DNA of 64,000 bases from an uncultured Hyphomicrobiales bacterium (lineage in GTDB: Bacteria; Pseudomonadota; Alphaproteobacteria; Rhizobiales; Beijerinckiaceae): the NCBI GenBank assembly GCA_903931945.1, contig CAIZEI010000171.1:19320-83319 (forward strand), given 5' to 3'. Positions within the stretch are counted from its first letter, which is position 1. The number at the start of each line of letters is the position of its first letter. Both the position numbers and the translations under genes were made by a program. Below are positions 45,350 to 57,223 of this stretch, one piece after another. The notes under the pieces were generated by a model. It did no database searches. It was not told the origin of the DNA and worked only from the letters and a program-made list of their open reading frames with translations.

Positions 45350-46702
45350 TCACTTCCCCGGCGCCGGCCTGGCTCCGGCGGCGGGGTTGGCGCCCGTGCC
45401 GACAAGCAGATATCGCGGCGCCAGCAGCATGATGGCGGCGCCCGCGATCACTGAACATCCCACCACAATCATCGGCGCCGTAAATCCGCCTGTGGAATCC
45501 CTGAGAGCGCCAATAATGGCGGGCGCAATGCCTGCGCCAATCATTCCGGCGGTGTTCATGAACGCAATCCCGGTGGCGTGCGCCGGGCGCGGCAGCACCG
45601 AGGACGGCATGGTGAAGAATAGCGACCACACCGGCAGGGTGAACAATTGCGCCGCCACCAGCCCGGCGTATTGCGTCCCGGCGGATGGCGCGAGAGCCGC
45701 GAGCAACCAGCCGCAACCGCCAAGCGCCATCGGGATGATCACGCTCCAGTAGCGCTCCTTGGTCCTGTCCGACCAGGCGGACCACAAAGGAATGGCGGCA
45801 ATGGCGAGCAGATACGGGCCCGCCGACAACAGGCCTGTCATCCAGTAGGGCTGATCGGGACTGCTGATGGCGCGCACAATTTGCGGCGTCCAGTAGCCGC
45901 CCGAACTGAAATTGCCGATGAGTGTGAAATAGGCGGCTGAAATCAGCAGCATGTTGCGACTGAAGAGCATCGAGGCGATCGAACCCTTCTGAAACGCGAC
46001 GGATGTCTCGCGCGCCTCGGCGTCGCGCTGCACAGCGCCCGCGATGACTTCGCGTTCGCGCGGACTGAGCCAGCTTGCAGAGCCCGGCTTATCGGAGAGA
46101 TAGAACAGGATGATCGCGCCGAGCAGGATCGCAGGCAGGCCCTCGATGATGAACAGCCAGCGCCAGCCCGAGACGCCAAAAAGTCCGTCCATGCTCAGGA
46201 TGGCGCCCGAGATGATCGAGCCGCCTGCGATGGCGATGGGCTGGGCAATCATGAAACCCGCCTGCGCCCGGGCGCGGTAATATTGCGGGTACCAATAGGT
46301 CAGGTAGAGCACGAGGCCGGGAATGAAACCGGCCTCGGCTGCGCCGACAAGACCGCGCAGCGTCAGCAGGCTCGCGGGGCCCATGGCCAGCGAACAGGCC
46401 GCCGAGGCGATACCCCAGGTGATCATGATGCGCGCCAGCCCGAGCCGGGCGCCAAACCTTTGCAGCGCAAGATTGCTGGGAATTTCCAGGATTGCATAGA
46501 AGAAAGAAAATACGGAAACGGATATGCCGAACACAGAAGCGGAAACGCCGAGCTCCCGGCCCATGGTGAGTTGGGCGAAGCCGACATTCGTGCGGTCGAG
46601 ATAATTGACAATGGCCAGCAGCAGAATGAACCAGAGGATGCGGCGCGAGACCTTGCCAAAGGCCGCTTCCTCCTCTGGCGAAAACGTATCCGGATCGGCC
46701 AT
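45350..46702 (-). CDS. MFS transporter, anion:cation symporter (phthalate/tartrate permease-like)
   Basis: 450 residues with about 12 membrane helices. 'ILWFILLLAIVNYLDRTNVGFA' split near residues 22-43 is the helix-1 signature 'NYLDRxNVGFA' of the ACS subfamily, with 'RGLVGAAEAGFIPGLVLYLTYWYP' near 115-138 as a second hallmark. These carry organic acids such as phthalate, tartrate or hexuronates with protons. The cytoplasmic loop after helix 6 contains 'SPREREVIAG', also typical. Located just upstream of padR on the same strand but with its own end. Confidence 0.88.
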   Translation of the reverse strand: MADPDTFSPEEEAAFGKVSRRILWFILLLAIVNYLDRTNVGFAQLTMGRELGVSASVFGISVSVFSFFYAILEIPSNLALQRFGARLGLARIMITWGIASAACSLAMGPASLLTLRGLVGAAEAGFIPGLVLYLTYWYPQYYRARAQAGFMIAQPIAIAGGSIISGAILSMDGLFGVSGWRWLFIIEGLPAILLGAIILFYLSDKPGSASWLSPREREVIAGAVQRDAEARETSVAFQKGSIASMLFSRNMLLISAAYFTLIGNFSSGGYWTPQIVRAISSPDQPYWMTGLLSAGPYLLAIAAIPLWSAWSDRTKERYWSVIIPMALGGCGWLLAALAPSAGTQYAGLVAAQLFTLPVWSLFFTMPSSVLPRPAHATGIAFMNTAGMIGAGIAPAIIGALRDSTGGFTAPMIVVGCSVIAGAAIMLLAPRYLLVGTGANPAAGARPAPGK

Positions 46703-46778
46703 TGCTCCCTCCCATTTTATATCGGCGGAGAGTAGGCGTATTCTTCACGCGCAAGCAAGCGTGAAACCGCGGATTCCG

Positions 46779-47873
46779 CTATTGCGGCGCGCCATTCACA
46801 GGAACCCATTTTTGCAGGCGTTTCCCGGTATCGACTTCGGTCGTGTAGACATTCCCCGCCTTGTCGACAGCCACCGTATGCACCCAATGGAATTCGCCCG
46901 CCATGCGTCCCTGATGGCCGAAGGTTGACAGCACCTCGCCATCCGCGCGCCGCAGCACATGCATTTGATTGTTGGTGCCATCGACCATGATCAAATAGGT
47001 CTGGTTGGCGTCAGGCCAGAAATTGACATCCCATGTCGAGCCGGATTTGCGCGTTTCGGGATCGTAGACGAACTGCTTCACAAAGGCTCCATCCTTGTGA
47101 AACACCTGAATGCGGTTGTTGACGCGGTCGCAGACATAGACCAGCCCATCATTGGCGATCTTGACGCAATGCACGGGATTGGCGAATTGCGGGTCGTCGG
47201 GCCTGTAGCCCGCAGGCGTATTGTCTGTCGGCGGATTGCCATAGGCGCCCCACAGGCGCTTCAGTGCGCCGGTGTCGCGATCGAGCACGATGATGCGATG
47301 GTTGCCGTATCCATCGGCAAAATAAATTTCATTGACGGCGGGATCGACGGCAAAATCCGCGACCTGACCAAATTGCGTGGGATCGAGCGAGCCCTTGTTC
47401 GGCCCGGAATGGCCAAATTGCTTGATGAACTTTCCATCGCGCGTAAAGCGCAAAACCATGCCGTCCGTGGCGCCATTGCCGGCGAGCCAGACCGTATCCT
47501 TGTCATCGACGAGGATGCCATGCTCCTGCTTCGGCCATTCATAGCCCTCGCCCGGGCCGCCCCAGGCCTGCACGACATTGCCCTCCTGATCGAATTCAAT
47601 GACTGGCGGCGCGGGCACGCAGCATTTGGATGTTCTGGGCGAGGTGAAGGCGCCCTTTTCATCGAGCGTCAGCGAATTGGGACGCTGGATGACCCAGATA
47701 TGCCCCTTGGCGTCGATCGTGACGCTCGAGACCTGCCCGAATATCCAGTTGTTCGGCAGCGGCTTTGGCCAGAATGGGTCGACCTTGAAGGCCGGACCTT
47801 CGGCGCGGGCGGCGCCAGCGAGACCCAGCGTCAGGGTTGCAATTATGGCGAGCGCAATGGATTTGAGACGCAT
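46779..47873 (-). CDS. Exported NHL-repeat beta-propeller protein (peptidyl-amidating-lyase-like)
   Basis: 364 residues with signal peptide ('KSIALAIIATLTLGLAGAARA') and repeated propeller segments: 'DAKGHIWVIQR', 'DDKDTVWLAGNG', 'NEIYFADGYGNHRIIVLDRDTG', 'DGLVYVCDRVNNRIQVF' and 'VDKAGNVYTTEVDTGKR'. This resembles the NHL/PAL domain, which in animals cleaves peptidyl-alpha-hydroxyglycine; in bacteria the role is unknown. ATG 47873 has GGAGGAA six bases upstream; the longer frame to 48011 lacks this. Confidence 0.82.
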   Translation of the reverse strand: MRLKSIALAIIATLTLGLAGAARAEGPAFKVDPFWPKPLPNNWIFGQVSSVTIDAKGHIWVIQRPNSLTLDEKGAFTSPRTSKCCVPAPPVIEFDQEGNVVQAWGGPGEGYEWPKQEHGILVDDKDTVWLAGNGATDGMVLRFTRDGKFIKQFGHSGPNKGSLDPTQFGQVADFAVDPAVNEIYFADGYGNHRIIVLDRDTGALKRLWGAYGNPPTDNTPAGYRPDDPQFANPVHCVKIANDGLVYVCDRVNNRIQVFHKDGAFVKQFVYDPETRKSGSTWDVNFWPDANQTYLIMVDGTNNQMHVLRRADGEVLSTFGHQGRMAGEFHWVHTVAVDKAGNVYTTEVDTGKRLQKWVPVNGAPQ

Positions 47874-47952
47874 CGGCGATTCCTCCGCAAATTGTTGGGA
47901 GCAATCTAGCGCGAGTTTGGCCAGACGCAAACGGGACACAGATTTGCAACCC

Positions 47953-48774
47953 TCAATGCAGCCCCAGCCCGCCCGCCATTTGCAATACCGACAGTGCGAT
48001 TTCGATGACAATCAGCGCGACGATGGTGATTTCGAGCCGCGTTGACCGGTCGGCGTCGATGACATCGGTGATGGCGCGCGTCGTTTCGACAATCACATCG
48101 AGTTTGCGTTTCAGCGCATCGCCGCGCTCGCGCAATTCATATTCATCGTCGAGCCGCGCAAACAGCCGTTCGAGATCGGGCCTGTCCCACAGGACATCGG
48201 GCTTTTCATCGACCGCGATACGGCCGGACACCCGGTGCTGCGCCAGCAGCGCCTGACCGATCAGCTTCAGCATGGCGCGCCGCCTGCCGGGCGGCCTGCC
48301 GGTCGCCGCCAGATTGGCGGCAAAGGGCTCGATCACATCGAAGACCGCGTTGACCTCGCGTTCATCGCGACCGAGCGCCACTGTTTTGGCAAGCGCATCG
48401 GATATGACCAGCAGGCGCTGGGGCGAGAGATCTGGGACCTGAATGGGCCCGCCCGGCGCGACGCGGTCCTCGAAGGTCTCAAAGACCTCAAGCGCCGCCG
48501 TCTCGTCATCCAGGCGGTCGCGTTTGCCGGCGATGCGTAAATCCAGCAGCCGGAGGATTTCCTCTTCTTCCAGCGGCGACAGATCGATAAAAACAGCGAC
48601 GCCAAAGCGGTAAATGGCGACAAATCCATGCGCGCCCGTGCGGAACGCCAGCGGATTGGTCGAAATAATATCGGGTCGCTCAAGTCCTGCTGCGGCAATG
48701 CGCGCGCCCAGCAGCAAAGCCCGCGCCGTAACGCGGCGAGCGCCCGGCGGAGACGGAATTTTGTCGGAAGGCAT
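47953..48774 (-). CDS. RMD1 (DUF155) family protein
   Basis: 273 residues. The DUF155 core is seen in 'GFVAIYRFGVAVFIDLSPLEEEEIL' split around 50-75, 'VPDLSPQRLLVISDALAKTVAL' split near 115-137, and 'LFARLDDEYELRERGDALKRKL' near 207. A C-terminal hydrophobic helix ('EITIVALIVIEIALSVLQM') forms a tail anchor. Yeast and human relatives are membrane proteins of mitochondria; bacterial function is unknown. Confidence 0.85.
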   Translation of the reverse strand: MPSDKIPSPPGARRVTARALLLGARIAAAGLERPDIISTNPLAFRTGAHGFVAIYRFGVAVFIDLSPLEEEEILRLLDLRIAGKRDRLDDETAALEVFETFEDRVAPGGPIQVPDLSPQRLLVISDALAKTVALGRDEREVNAVFDVIEPFAANLAATGRPPGRRRAMLKLIGQALLAQHRVSGRIAVDEKPDVLWDRPDLERLFARLDDEYELRERGDALKRKLDVIVETTRAITDVIDADRSTRLEITIVALIVIEIALSVLQMAGGLGLH

Positions 48775-48856
48775 CTGGGTGAGAAACCGCTGTCAGGAGA
48801 AAGGCGGCCTGATGTTACCACGCGATCTCTCAGCCGTCGCCCTCGCGGCGCGCCAA

Positions 48857-49756
48857 TCACCCGCTCTTGCGGGGCTCGCCGATCCGTTTCAGCAAGGCGA
48901 TCGCCGGTTTGACATTCTTGTCGTTGCGGACTTTCAGCGTCTTTATGGCCAGTTCGCTGCGCGCCAGAGCGGCGCGCGCGCGCAGGCGCGAGCCCATTTT
49001 TTCGCCGGTCTCGATGATATCGTTGCGCATCTGATCGCGTCGCGCCTTGATCTTTCCGATCAGTTTTTCGCGCGGGCTGCGGTGGGCGACGGGCTCGGCG
49101 CAAGTGCGATAGACCCAGACGCGCGCCGGGGGCAGGTTCAGCCAGACCGGCGGCGAGGCTTCGCCGGCAAAATTCTCCGGCAAACCATGTCGCCCGCGCA
49201 GCGGCAATGGCGACACCATGCCATAGGTGAATTGCACAAACCGTCCTTCCGGCTTCATCATCGCGAAAGCCTGATGGATGAGTTCCAGGCGCTGGCGTTC
49301 CGGGCAGTTCAGCAGCGGCAGACTTGAAACGACCGAATCGACCGGACCGCGAACCAGCCCGGCGAGCGTTTTGGGAAGGTCGTAGGCGTCGCCCTGCACG
49401 ACCTGACACTCTGGAAAGCGGCGGCGAAGCAGTCGGCAAAACGCCGCGTCATATTCGACCAGAACCAGACGTTCTGGCGCAACGCCGCGCTGCAGCAGCG
49501 CTTGGGTGACAGGCCCGGTGCCCGGGCCCAGTTCAACAACAGGCCCCTCCCCTTGCGGATCGATGTAACGCGCCATCATGCGGGCGAGAAAACGCCCCGA
49601 CGGCGACACCGCGCCCGTCCGCAGCGGGTTCTCGAACCAGGCTTTGAAAAACCGGGCCTCGTCGCCGAGCCCCTTGTTCATTGCGCCGCGGGTTCTGTCC
49701 TGGGGGTCGGAGTCCCCGAATGGGTTACGCAAGCCAGACATCCTCCCACCCGACAA
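48857..49756 (-). CDS. PmtA-like phospholipid N-methyltransferase / class I methyltransferase
   Basis: 299 residues. Motif I 'VVELGPGTGPVTQALLQRG' near 75-93, then 'LVLVEYDAAFCRLLRRRFPE' and 'DSVVSSLPLLNCPERQR' match alphaproteobacterial PmtA-type enzymes methylating phosphatidylethanolamine and the related rRNA-dimethylase-like group. A basic C-terminal extension of about 75 residues is unusual for PmtA (normally near 200 residues). The start is uncertain: ATG 49756, 49741 and 49681 are all possible, the last matching typical family starts best. Confidence 0.7.
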   Translation of the reverse strand: MSGGRMSGLRNPFGDSDPQDRTRGAMNKGLGDEARFFKAWFENPLRTGAVSPSGRFLARMMARYIDPQGEGPVVELGPGTGPVTQALLQRGVAPERLVLVEYDAAFCRLLRRRFPECQVVQGDAYDLPKTLAGLVRGPVDSVVSSLPLLNCPERQRLELIHQAFAMMKPEGRFVQFTYGMVSPLPLRGRHGLPENFAGEASPPVWLNLPPARVWVYRTCAEPVAHRSPREKLIGKIKARRDQMRNDIIETGEKMGSRLRARAALARSELAIKTLKVRNDKNVKPAIALLKRIGEPRKSG

Positions 49757-49855
49757 CCACAGGGCGAAATCATTGGTCGCCTAAAATTTCGTCACCGTCA
49801 AGGAAATGTCATAGTCGGCGGCGCGACGGCAGATGAAGACAATCGGAAGCAACAT

Positions 49856-50989
<1,134 letters not shown>

Positions 50990-50990
50990 G

Positions 50991-51389
50991 TCAGATGCTG
51001 CTCTTTAAGTCGCCACTGCCGGACGCGGACGCTTTCCGCTCGATAGCGTCTATGATCGACGGCAGCAAACGCGCCAATTCAGGAAGCGAATCGTGCGCCG
51101 TACCCCCGACAGCTTCCAGATTGAGCTTATGGTGGCCATGGGCGATTCGATTGCGCATGTTTCGCATGTCGTGCCAAGGTAGATTGGCGAACTCCTTAAC
51201 GAATTCGGCGTGTTTGCGACTCAACACGACGGCGATTTCGCCAATCACCCTGATGTTGAGTACGACAGCCTGTTGCGTTCGCTTATCCGCAATGAAATCT
51301 GCTTTTTCGTAACCTTCCACATATCTGCAGCCGAGACGCGCAGCCTCCAGAATTTGATCAAGCAGAGCCAGTTCTCGGTGCTCGATCAT
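50991..51389 (-). CDS. hepT: HepT-like ribonuclease toxin (DUF86)
   Basis: 132 residues, all-helical HEPN fold. The HEPN active-site motif is RNRIAH at 79-84 (Arg-79, His-84) followed by G-H-H. In characterised HepT proteins the RX4HXY motif ends in Tyr, which the partner MntA modifies with AMP; here the residue at 86 is His. Its ATG overlaps the mntA stop by four bases, and its stop is one base before dnaJ. By eye the sequence is less GC-rich than dnaK and dnaJ, which may indicate later insertion. Confidence 0.83.
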   Translation of the reverse strand: MIEHRELALLDQILEAARLGCRYVEGYEKADFIADKRTQQAVVLNIRVIGEIAVVLSRKHAEFVKEFANLPWHDMRNMRNRIAHGHHKLNLEAVGGTAHDSLPELARLLPSIIDAIERKASASGSGDLKSSI

Positions 51390-51673
51390 ACCGGGATCGC
51401 CTCCGACAAAACACGGTCGCGAAATCGAAGGGGTAATTCCTCGGGTGTATGCAGCCCGACTTCGACGTCAAGCAGTTGAACCAAATCCTCATACAAACCT
51501 CCAAGATCCAACAACGTGGCGCCGGGCAACGCGTCGACCAGCAAATCCAGATCGCTGTCTTCCCCGTCTTCGCCACGCAACACGGATCCGAAAACGCGCG
51601 GGTTTTCCGCACGGCGCTGGACGGCGGCCCGGATTTCCTCGCGATGTAGATCGAGTGCGATGGAGGGTCTCAT
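51386..51673 (-). CDS. mntA: MntA-like nucleotidyltransferase antitoxin
   Basis: 95 residues of the minimal nucleotidyltransferase fold. Gly-29-Ser-30 and Asp-41/Asp-43 ('GSVLRGEDGEDSDLDLLVD') give the GSX10DXD motif of MntA antitoxins, which AMPylate HepT. ATG 51673 matches the usual family start ('MRPS...'); the same frame is open another 73 codons upstream, but that part overlaps the dnaK terminator and shows no conserved text. Overlaps hepT by four bases (ATGA). Confidence 0.85.
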   Translation of the reverse strand: MRPSIALDLHREEIRAAVQRRAENPRVFGSVLRGEDGEDSDLDLLVDALPGATLLDLGGLYEDLVQLLDVEVGLHTPEELPLRFRDRVLSEAIPV

Positions 51674-51827
51674 GAATCTTGCGGCCTCGACGCTTAGCGC
51701 GCCTTTGAAAAACACCTGCGTTTCATATTCATATCGCGACGCCCCCGTAAAGAGCCGAAGCCCCTTGACCGGCAGATTCGTCCGCCGCAAGCGGGCGCGG
51801 AAAACCAAAGGTTTCGCACCACCGTTC

Positions 51828-51864
51828 AAATAAAACCGGCTCCCCCGGTGGTCCAGGGGAGCCG
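51828..51864 (-). terminator. Intrinsic terminator of dnaK
   Basis: Minus strand: nine-base stem CGGCTCCCC/GGGGAGCCG (51864-51837) with an approximately ten-base loop, followed by GTTTTATTT (51836-51828). It stands 35 bases past the dnaK stop. A smaller palindrome GGCTCCCGGAGCC lies between (51879-51891). It implies that mntA-hepT-dnaJ need read-through or their own promoter. Confidence 0.75.
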
Positions 51865-51898
51865 CAACTTCGAAGTCGGCTCCCGGAGCCAAGCCTGA

Positions 51899-53806
<1,908 letters not shown>

Positions 53807-53967
53807 ATTCTTTCCTTTCGATACGCAGGACCGCCGGACCCCGGAGCGGTCTGGCCTTGGGCGGCGGCGCGGATGCTTCCGTCTGGAGGTCCTTGCCGCC
53901 GGGTCCCCGTTGCCGCTGAGATTGGTATTGGAGTCGCAAACCGCAAGGGTTCGCGTAAGCGTTGCCG

Positions 53968-53998
53968 CTATATAGGTTTGCAATCCTTATGAGGCAAG
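53968..53998 (-). promoter_or_regulatory. Sigma-32 (RpoH)-type heat-shock promoter of dnaK
   Basis: Minus strand CTTGCC (53998-53993), 16-base spacer, CCTATATA (53976-53969), a close match to alphaproteobacterial RpoH promoters (CTTG...CCTATAT). Initiation would be near 53961, leaving a 155-base leader to dnaK. The region 53807-54219 otherwise holds only this leader and the upstream DNA of the rightward gene. Confidence 0.7.
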
Positions 53999-54219
53999 GC
54001 GTATGGCGGCGGCAATCGCCTTCCCGAAAACATCATCGCGAGCCCCGACGGGCGGGCGCATACCCCTCCGGCTCGTCTGAATTTCCAGAACGGAATTCCG
54101 CCTGCCATCAAGCTCTATTCGTTCGAAGCGTGGCGTCTTGCAACATCCGGCGCGCGCGCCTACGAATCGCGGGAGCGATTCTGTCTGATTTCGGGAATGG
54201 CCCTGGCGGCGGAATGAAA

Positions 54220-55092
54220 ATGCGGCGACTTCATGCTTTGACCTTGCTTTTTCTGGCCTCTGCGGCGGCGGGGCCAGCGTTTGGCCAGCTGGTGCTGCCG
54301 GGCGCCTTGCCGCCATCGACGCCCTCCAGTTTCGGGCCGGCAAGCGGCGGCAACGGTTCGCCGGCGCCTGGTCAGGCCGCTCCCGCGCCGAAACCCGCGA
54401 TCCAGAAATCGCCTCCGGAAGAATCGGTGTTCGGTCGTTCGTTGTCGCTGAATGGCGCTTCGGGCGCATTAACTGTTGAAAAGACCGCCGCCGGCGCCCA
54501 GATCGGCCATCTCGTCTTGCCGGGTTTTCTGTTGTCCCGCCCGGCTGAAGCGTGCCGGGTTGAGGTTGCGGGCGGCAATATCAGTTTGCATCCGGCGGTC
54601 CGGCACGAAGGGCTTGTCAGCTATGATGTGGAGCTGGAAAGCTGTCCGTTCGCCATTGATATTCTGGATAGCGCCGCGTTGGCGCGGGGCAAGGTCTGCG
54701 ATTTCACCGCCGCTGACTGCCGTGTCGATCCTGCCGGGGTCTGGGGACCGGCGCCGTCCCAGCTTAGCCCGGCGGACGATAAGAACATCGAGCATATGCG
54801 CTCGGAATCAGAAACCGAAGCGCGCGCCCTGTTCCGGGCGCTGCTGGAGGCGAACAAACAAAACCGCTCGCGAATCAAGGAATTGGCCCGCGATCAGGCG
54901 GGCTTTTCATCGGCGCGGGCGGAAATATGTCGCGATTTTGCGGGCGAAGACAAACACGGCTTCTGCGCCTCGCGAATCACGCAGGCGCGGGCTGTTGCGC
55001 TCTCAACCCAATTGCATGGGCCTTCGGCAGAGGGGGGGCTGTTGTCGCAAAGAAGAAGCGCCCGCCCAAACCGCGTCCTGCGCCCGGGCTGA
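54220..55092 (+). CDS. Hypothetical exported protein
   Basis: 290 residues with signal peptide ('LHALTLLFLASAAAGPAFGQ', residues 4-23), a Pro/Gly/Ala-rich linker (about 25-65), a beta-rich middle ('GALTVEKTAAGAQIGHLVLPG') and a helical C-terminal part with four to five Cys that could form disulfides. A longer open frame to 53962 overlaps the dnaK promoter and is not credible; GGCGGA about seven bases upstream supports ATG 54220 (54214 is an alternative). I do not recognise a family. Confidence 0.68.
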   Translation: MRRLHALTLLFLASAAAGPAFGQLVLPGALPPSTPSSFGPASGGNGSPAPGQAAPAPKPAIQKSPPEESVFGRSLSLNGASGALTVEKTAAGAQIGHLVLPGFLLSRPAEACRVEVAGGNISLHPAVRHEGLVSYDVELESCPFAIDILDSAALARGKVCDFTAADCRVDPAGVWGPAPSQLSPADDKNIEHMRSESETEARALFRALLEANKQNRSRIKELARDQAGFSSARAEICRDFAGEDKHGFCASRITQARAVALSTQLHGPSAEGGLLSQRRSARPNRVLRPG

Positions 55093-55139
55093 CGCCGCCG
55101 TTGCAATAACGGCGGCGCAGCTCGCATCGTTCATATAGA

Positions 55140-55712
55140 TCAGGGCTTGACGAACAGCCCGACCATGCCCGCAGCGGCCTTGCTGTGGCCGGGCAATTTC
55201 GCCCACATTTCCGGGATCGTCATGCCCGGCTCAAACGCCTTCGGATCGAAGTCGGTGGCGATGATTACGAACGTATAGTGATGCGGCGTGCCGGGCGGCG
55301 TGCAGGGGCCGGAATAATGGCCAACGCCCTGCGTGCTCTTGCCGCCGACATAATTGGGGCCGTCATTGGTGGTCTCGCCTTCGGCAAAGGAAGTGACGCT
55401 GGCCGGAATGCCATAGGCCAGCCAGTGATGCACGCCCGCGCCGCCGCGGCCTTCGGGATCGATCATGGTCATCACGAAGCTCTTGGTGTCGGCGGGAGCG
55501 CCGGTCCAGGTAAATTGTGGCGAGACGTTTTCACCAACGCAGTTCGCATTGCCAGCCGTATTGTTGGCGACCTTTTTGGGCATCATCTGCCCATCCTTGA
55601 AGGTGGTTGAGGTGAGCGTGAAGGGCGCGGCGCCCTGTGCGCTTGCGCCCGCTGACATCAGCGCCATCGCGCCTCCGGCCAGCAACAACGCAGCAAGCTG
55701 TTTGAATCCCAT
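55140..55712 (-). CDS. YbhB/YbcL family (PEBP/RKIP-like) exported protein
   Basis: 190 residues with signal peptide ('QLAALLLAGGAMALMSAGASA') and the phosphatidylethanolamine-binding-protein fold: 'NCVGENVSPQFTWTGAPADTKSF' split near 55-78, 'DPEGRGGAGVHHWLAYGIP' near 86-104 with the ligand-pocket DP and HxW, and 'YSGPCTPPGTPHHYTFVIIA' near 133-152. Bacterial members are of unknown role. Confidence 0.93.
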   Translation of the reverse strand: MGFKQLAALLLAGGAMALMSAGASAQGAAPFTLTSTTFKDGQMMPKKVANNTAGNANCVGENVSPQFTWTGAPADTKSFVMTMIDPEGRGGAGVHHWLAYGIPASVTSFAEGETTNDGPNYVGGKSTQGVGHYSGPCTPPGTPHHYTFVIIATDFDPKAFEPGMTIPEMWAKLPGHSKAAAGMVGLFVKP

Positions 55713-55833
55713 AACGTTTCCCCCTTATTTCAGTTTGCTTTGGGCGCGGTGTGTCCACGCGCGGGAAATCATCTAACGGCGCGGCGTTTTGCGCAAGCGA
55801 TTTGTGGAACTCCGGGGCGCAGGCGACCGAAGC

Positions 55834-56739
55834 TCAATCCATTGTACCGCGCTTGCCCGCCTCCCAGCCGATAATCGCCTGTTTGCGCGTCAGGCCCCAG
55901 TGATAGCCTGTCAGCGCTCCGGAGCCGCCGAGCACCCGGTGGCAGGGCACGACAAAGGAAATCGGATTGCGACCGACTGCCGCGCCAACCGCACGGGCGG
56001 CTTTGGGTTTCCCGATGGCGCCGGCAATAGTCCCATAGGTTGTCGCGCCGCCGAGTGGAATTCGCAGGAGCGTTTTCCAGACGCCAACCTCAAAATCCGT
56101 GCCGATGAGAACGATGCGCAAGGGATGGTCCGGTCGCCAGCGCTCGGGATCGAAAGCGCGGGCGACATAGGGCGCGGTAGCGGCGTCATCGCGGATGAAT
56201 CGGGCCTGCGGCCATCGCCGGACCATATCGGCAAGGGCGCCCTCGCGCCCCTCGGCGGTTTTGGCGCCGTCGTCACTTCCCGCGTCCACCCAGCCAAGGC
56301 CTGCGAGCCCGCGCGGCGCCGCCACCACAATGGCCTCGCCAAACGGCGAAGGGTGGAAGCCGTAGCTCATCGTTAAACCACAGCCGCCGGCCTTGAATTC
56401 TCCCGGGGTCATCGCCTCATGTGTGACGAACAGGTCGTGCAGGCGTCCCGGCCCGGAAAAACCCACTTCCAGCGAGGCGTCGAGCACGGACGCCTTGCTG
56501 CGCAAGAGCTCCCGGGCGCGCTCAAGGGTCAGCGCCTGGATGAAAGCCTTGGGCGGCAGGCCCGCCCAGCGCCGGAAGAGCTGGTTGAAATGCGATTCGC
56601 TCAATTTTACATGGGCGGCGATATCTGCAACCGATGGCTGCGTTTGCCAGCGGGACGACAGATAGGAGATCGCCTCGCGCACATAAGCGTAATCGGCGGC
56701 AGGAGAGGGGTTTGCGGGGGGCGACGTGTGTATGTTCAT
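55834..56739 (-). CDS. AraC-type regulator fused to methylated-DNA-protein-cysteine methyltransferase
   Basis: 301 residues: AraC helix-turn-helix pair at about 20-115 ('PSVADIAAHVKLSESHFNQLF', 'ASLEVGFSGPGRLHDLF') and a C-terminal O6-methylguanine-DNA methyltransferase with the acceptor Cys-266 in PCHR. It resembles Ada without its N-terminal zinc domain, which in E. coli senses methylphosphotriesters and triggers activation. So it should repair O6-alkylguanine but its induction cue must differ. ATG 56739; a slightly longer start at 56775 is possible. Confidence 0.9.
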   Translation of the reverse strand: MNIHTSPPANPSPAADYAYVREAISYLSSRWQTQPSVADIAAHVKLSESHFNQLFRRWAGLPPKAFIQALTLERARELLRSKASVLDASLEVGFSGPGRLHDLFVTHEAMTPGEFKAGGCGLTMSYGFHPSPFGEAIVVAAPRGLAGLGWVDAGSDDGAKTAEGREGALADMVRRWPQARFIRDDAATAPYVARAFDPERWRPDHPLRIVLIGTDFEVGVWKTLLRIPLGGATTYGTIAGAIGKPKAARAVGAAVGRNPISFVVPCHRVLGGSGALTGYHWGLTRKQAIIGWEAGKRGTMD

Positions 56740-56796
56740 GTCGCCATCCTGACCGCGAACACAGCCCTGCGCCACCCGGAATCGCTGACGTGGCCA

Positions 56797-57207
56797 CTAA
56801 TTTGCCAGCTTGTCCGAAAGAAGCCTGCGCGCTTCCGAATCCGGCGCACCGAAATATCTCAATCGGACGCCCAACGTCTCCGACGATAAAGCGCCGTGAG
56901 CCTCTTTTCCATCTTTCGCGATAAGAAAGGCGACGAAATTGCCGCCACAATCGTGCGGGATGCAGACGGCGCCGAGGTAGAACGGCTTGCCATGCATGGA
57001 AATTGAATCCATCGGCGTTGTCACGCCTTCGAGCTTCGAAATCCATTCCTGGCGCGCGTAGTCTTTGGGTGCGATGGCTTGCCATGCGCGCAAAAGCGCC
57101 GGATTCCTTTTCGTCGCGTCGAAAATATAAGTCTGAGCTTTTGCGCCGAGAGAAACCTGCGAAAGCATTGCCGCTAGCGCGGCCAATCCTAAAATTCTTA
57201 AAGGCAT
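56797..57207 (-). CDS. Ivy-family (inhibitor of vertebrate lysozyme) periplasmic protein
   Basis: 136 residues with signal peptide ('RILGLAALAAMLSQVSLGAKA', split at residue 24) and the Ivy domain: 'LLRAWQAIAPKDYARQEWI' and the CxPHDC loop at residues 82-87, the protruding Cys-bridged loop that plugs the lysozyme active site. 'NFVAFLIAKDGKEAHG' and 'LGVRLRYFGAPD' close the fold. ATG 57207 with GAGGTGCG upstream starts at the signal; the frame is open further without support. It would protect peptidoglycan from C-type lysozyme or control own autolysins. Confidence 0.82.
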   Translation of the reverse strand: MPLRILGLAALAAMLSQVSLGAKAQTYIFDATKRNPALLRAWQAIAPKDYARQEWISKLEGVTTPMDSISMHGKPFYLGAVCIPHDCGGNFVAFLIAKDGKEAHGALSSETLGVRLRYFGAPDSEARRLLSDKLAN

Positions 57208-57223
57208 CGCCGACGCACCTCGG

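Noticed and set aside
51674..51892. 73-codon N-terminal extension of mntA
   Set aside because: Runs through the dnaK terminator and has no family similarity; MntA proteins start near 'MRPS'.
53962..54219. 86-codon N-terminal extension of the hypothetical exported protein
   Set aside because: Overlaps the dnaK promoter and would bury the signal peptide.
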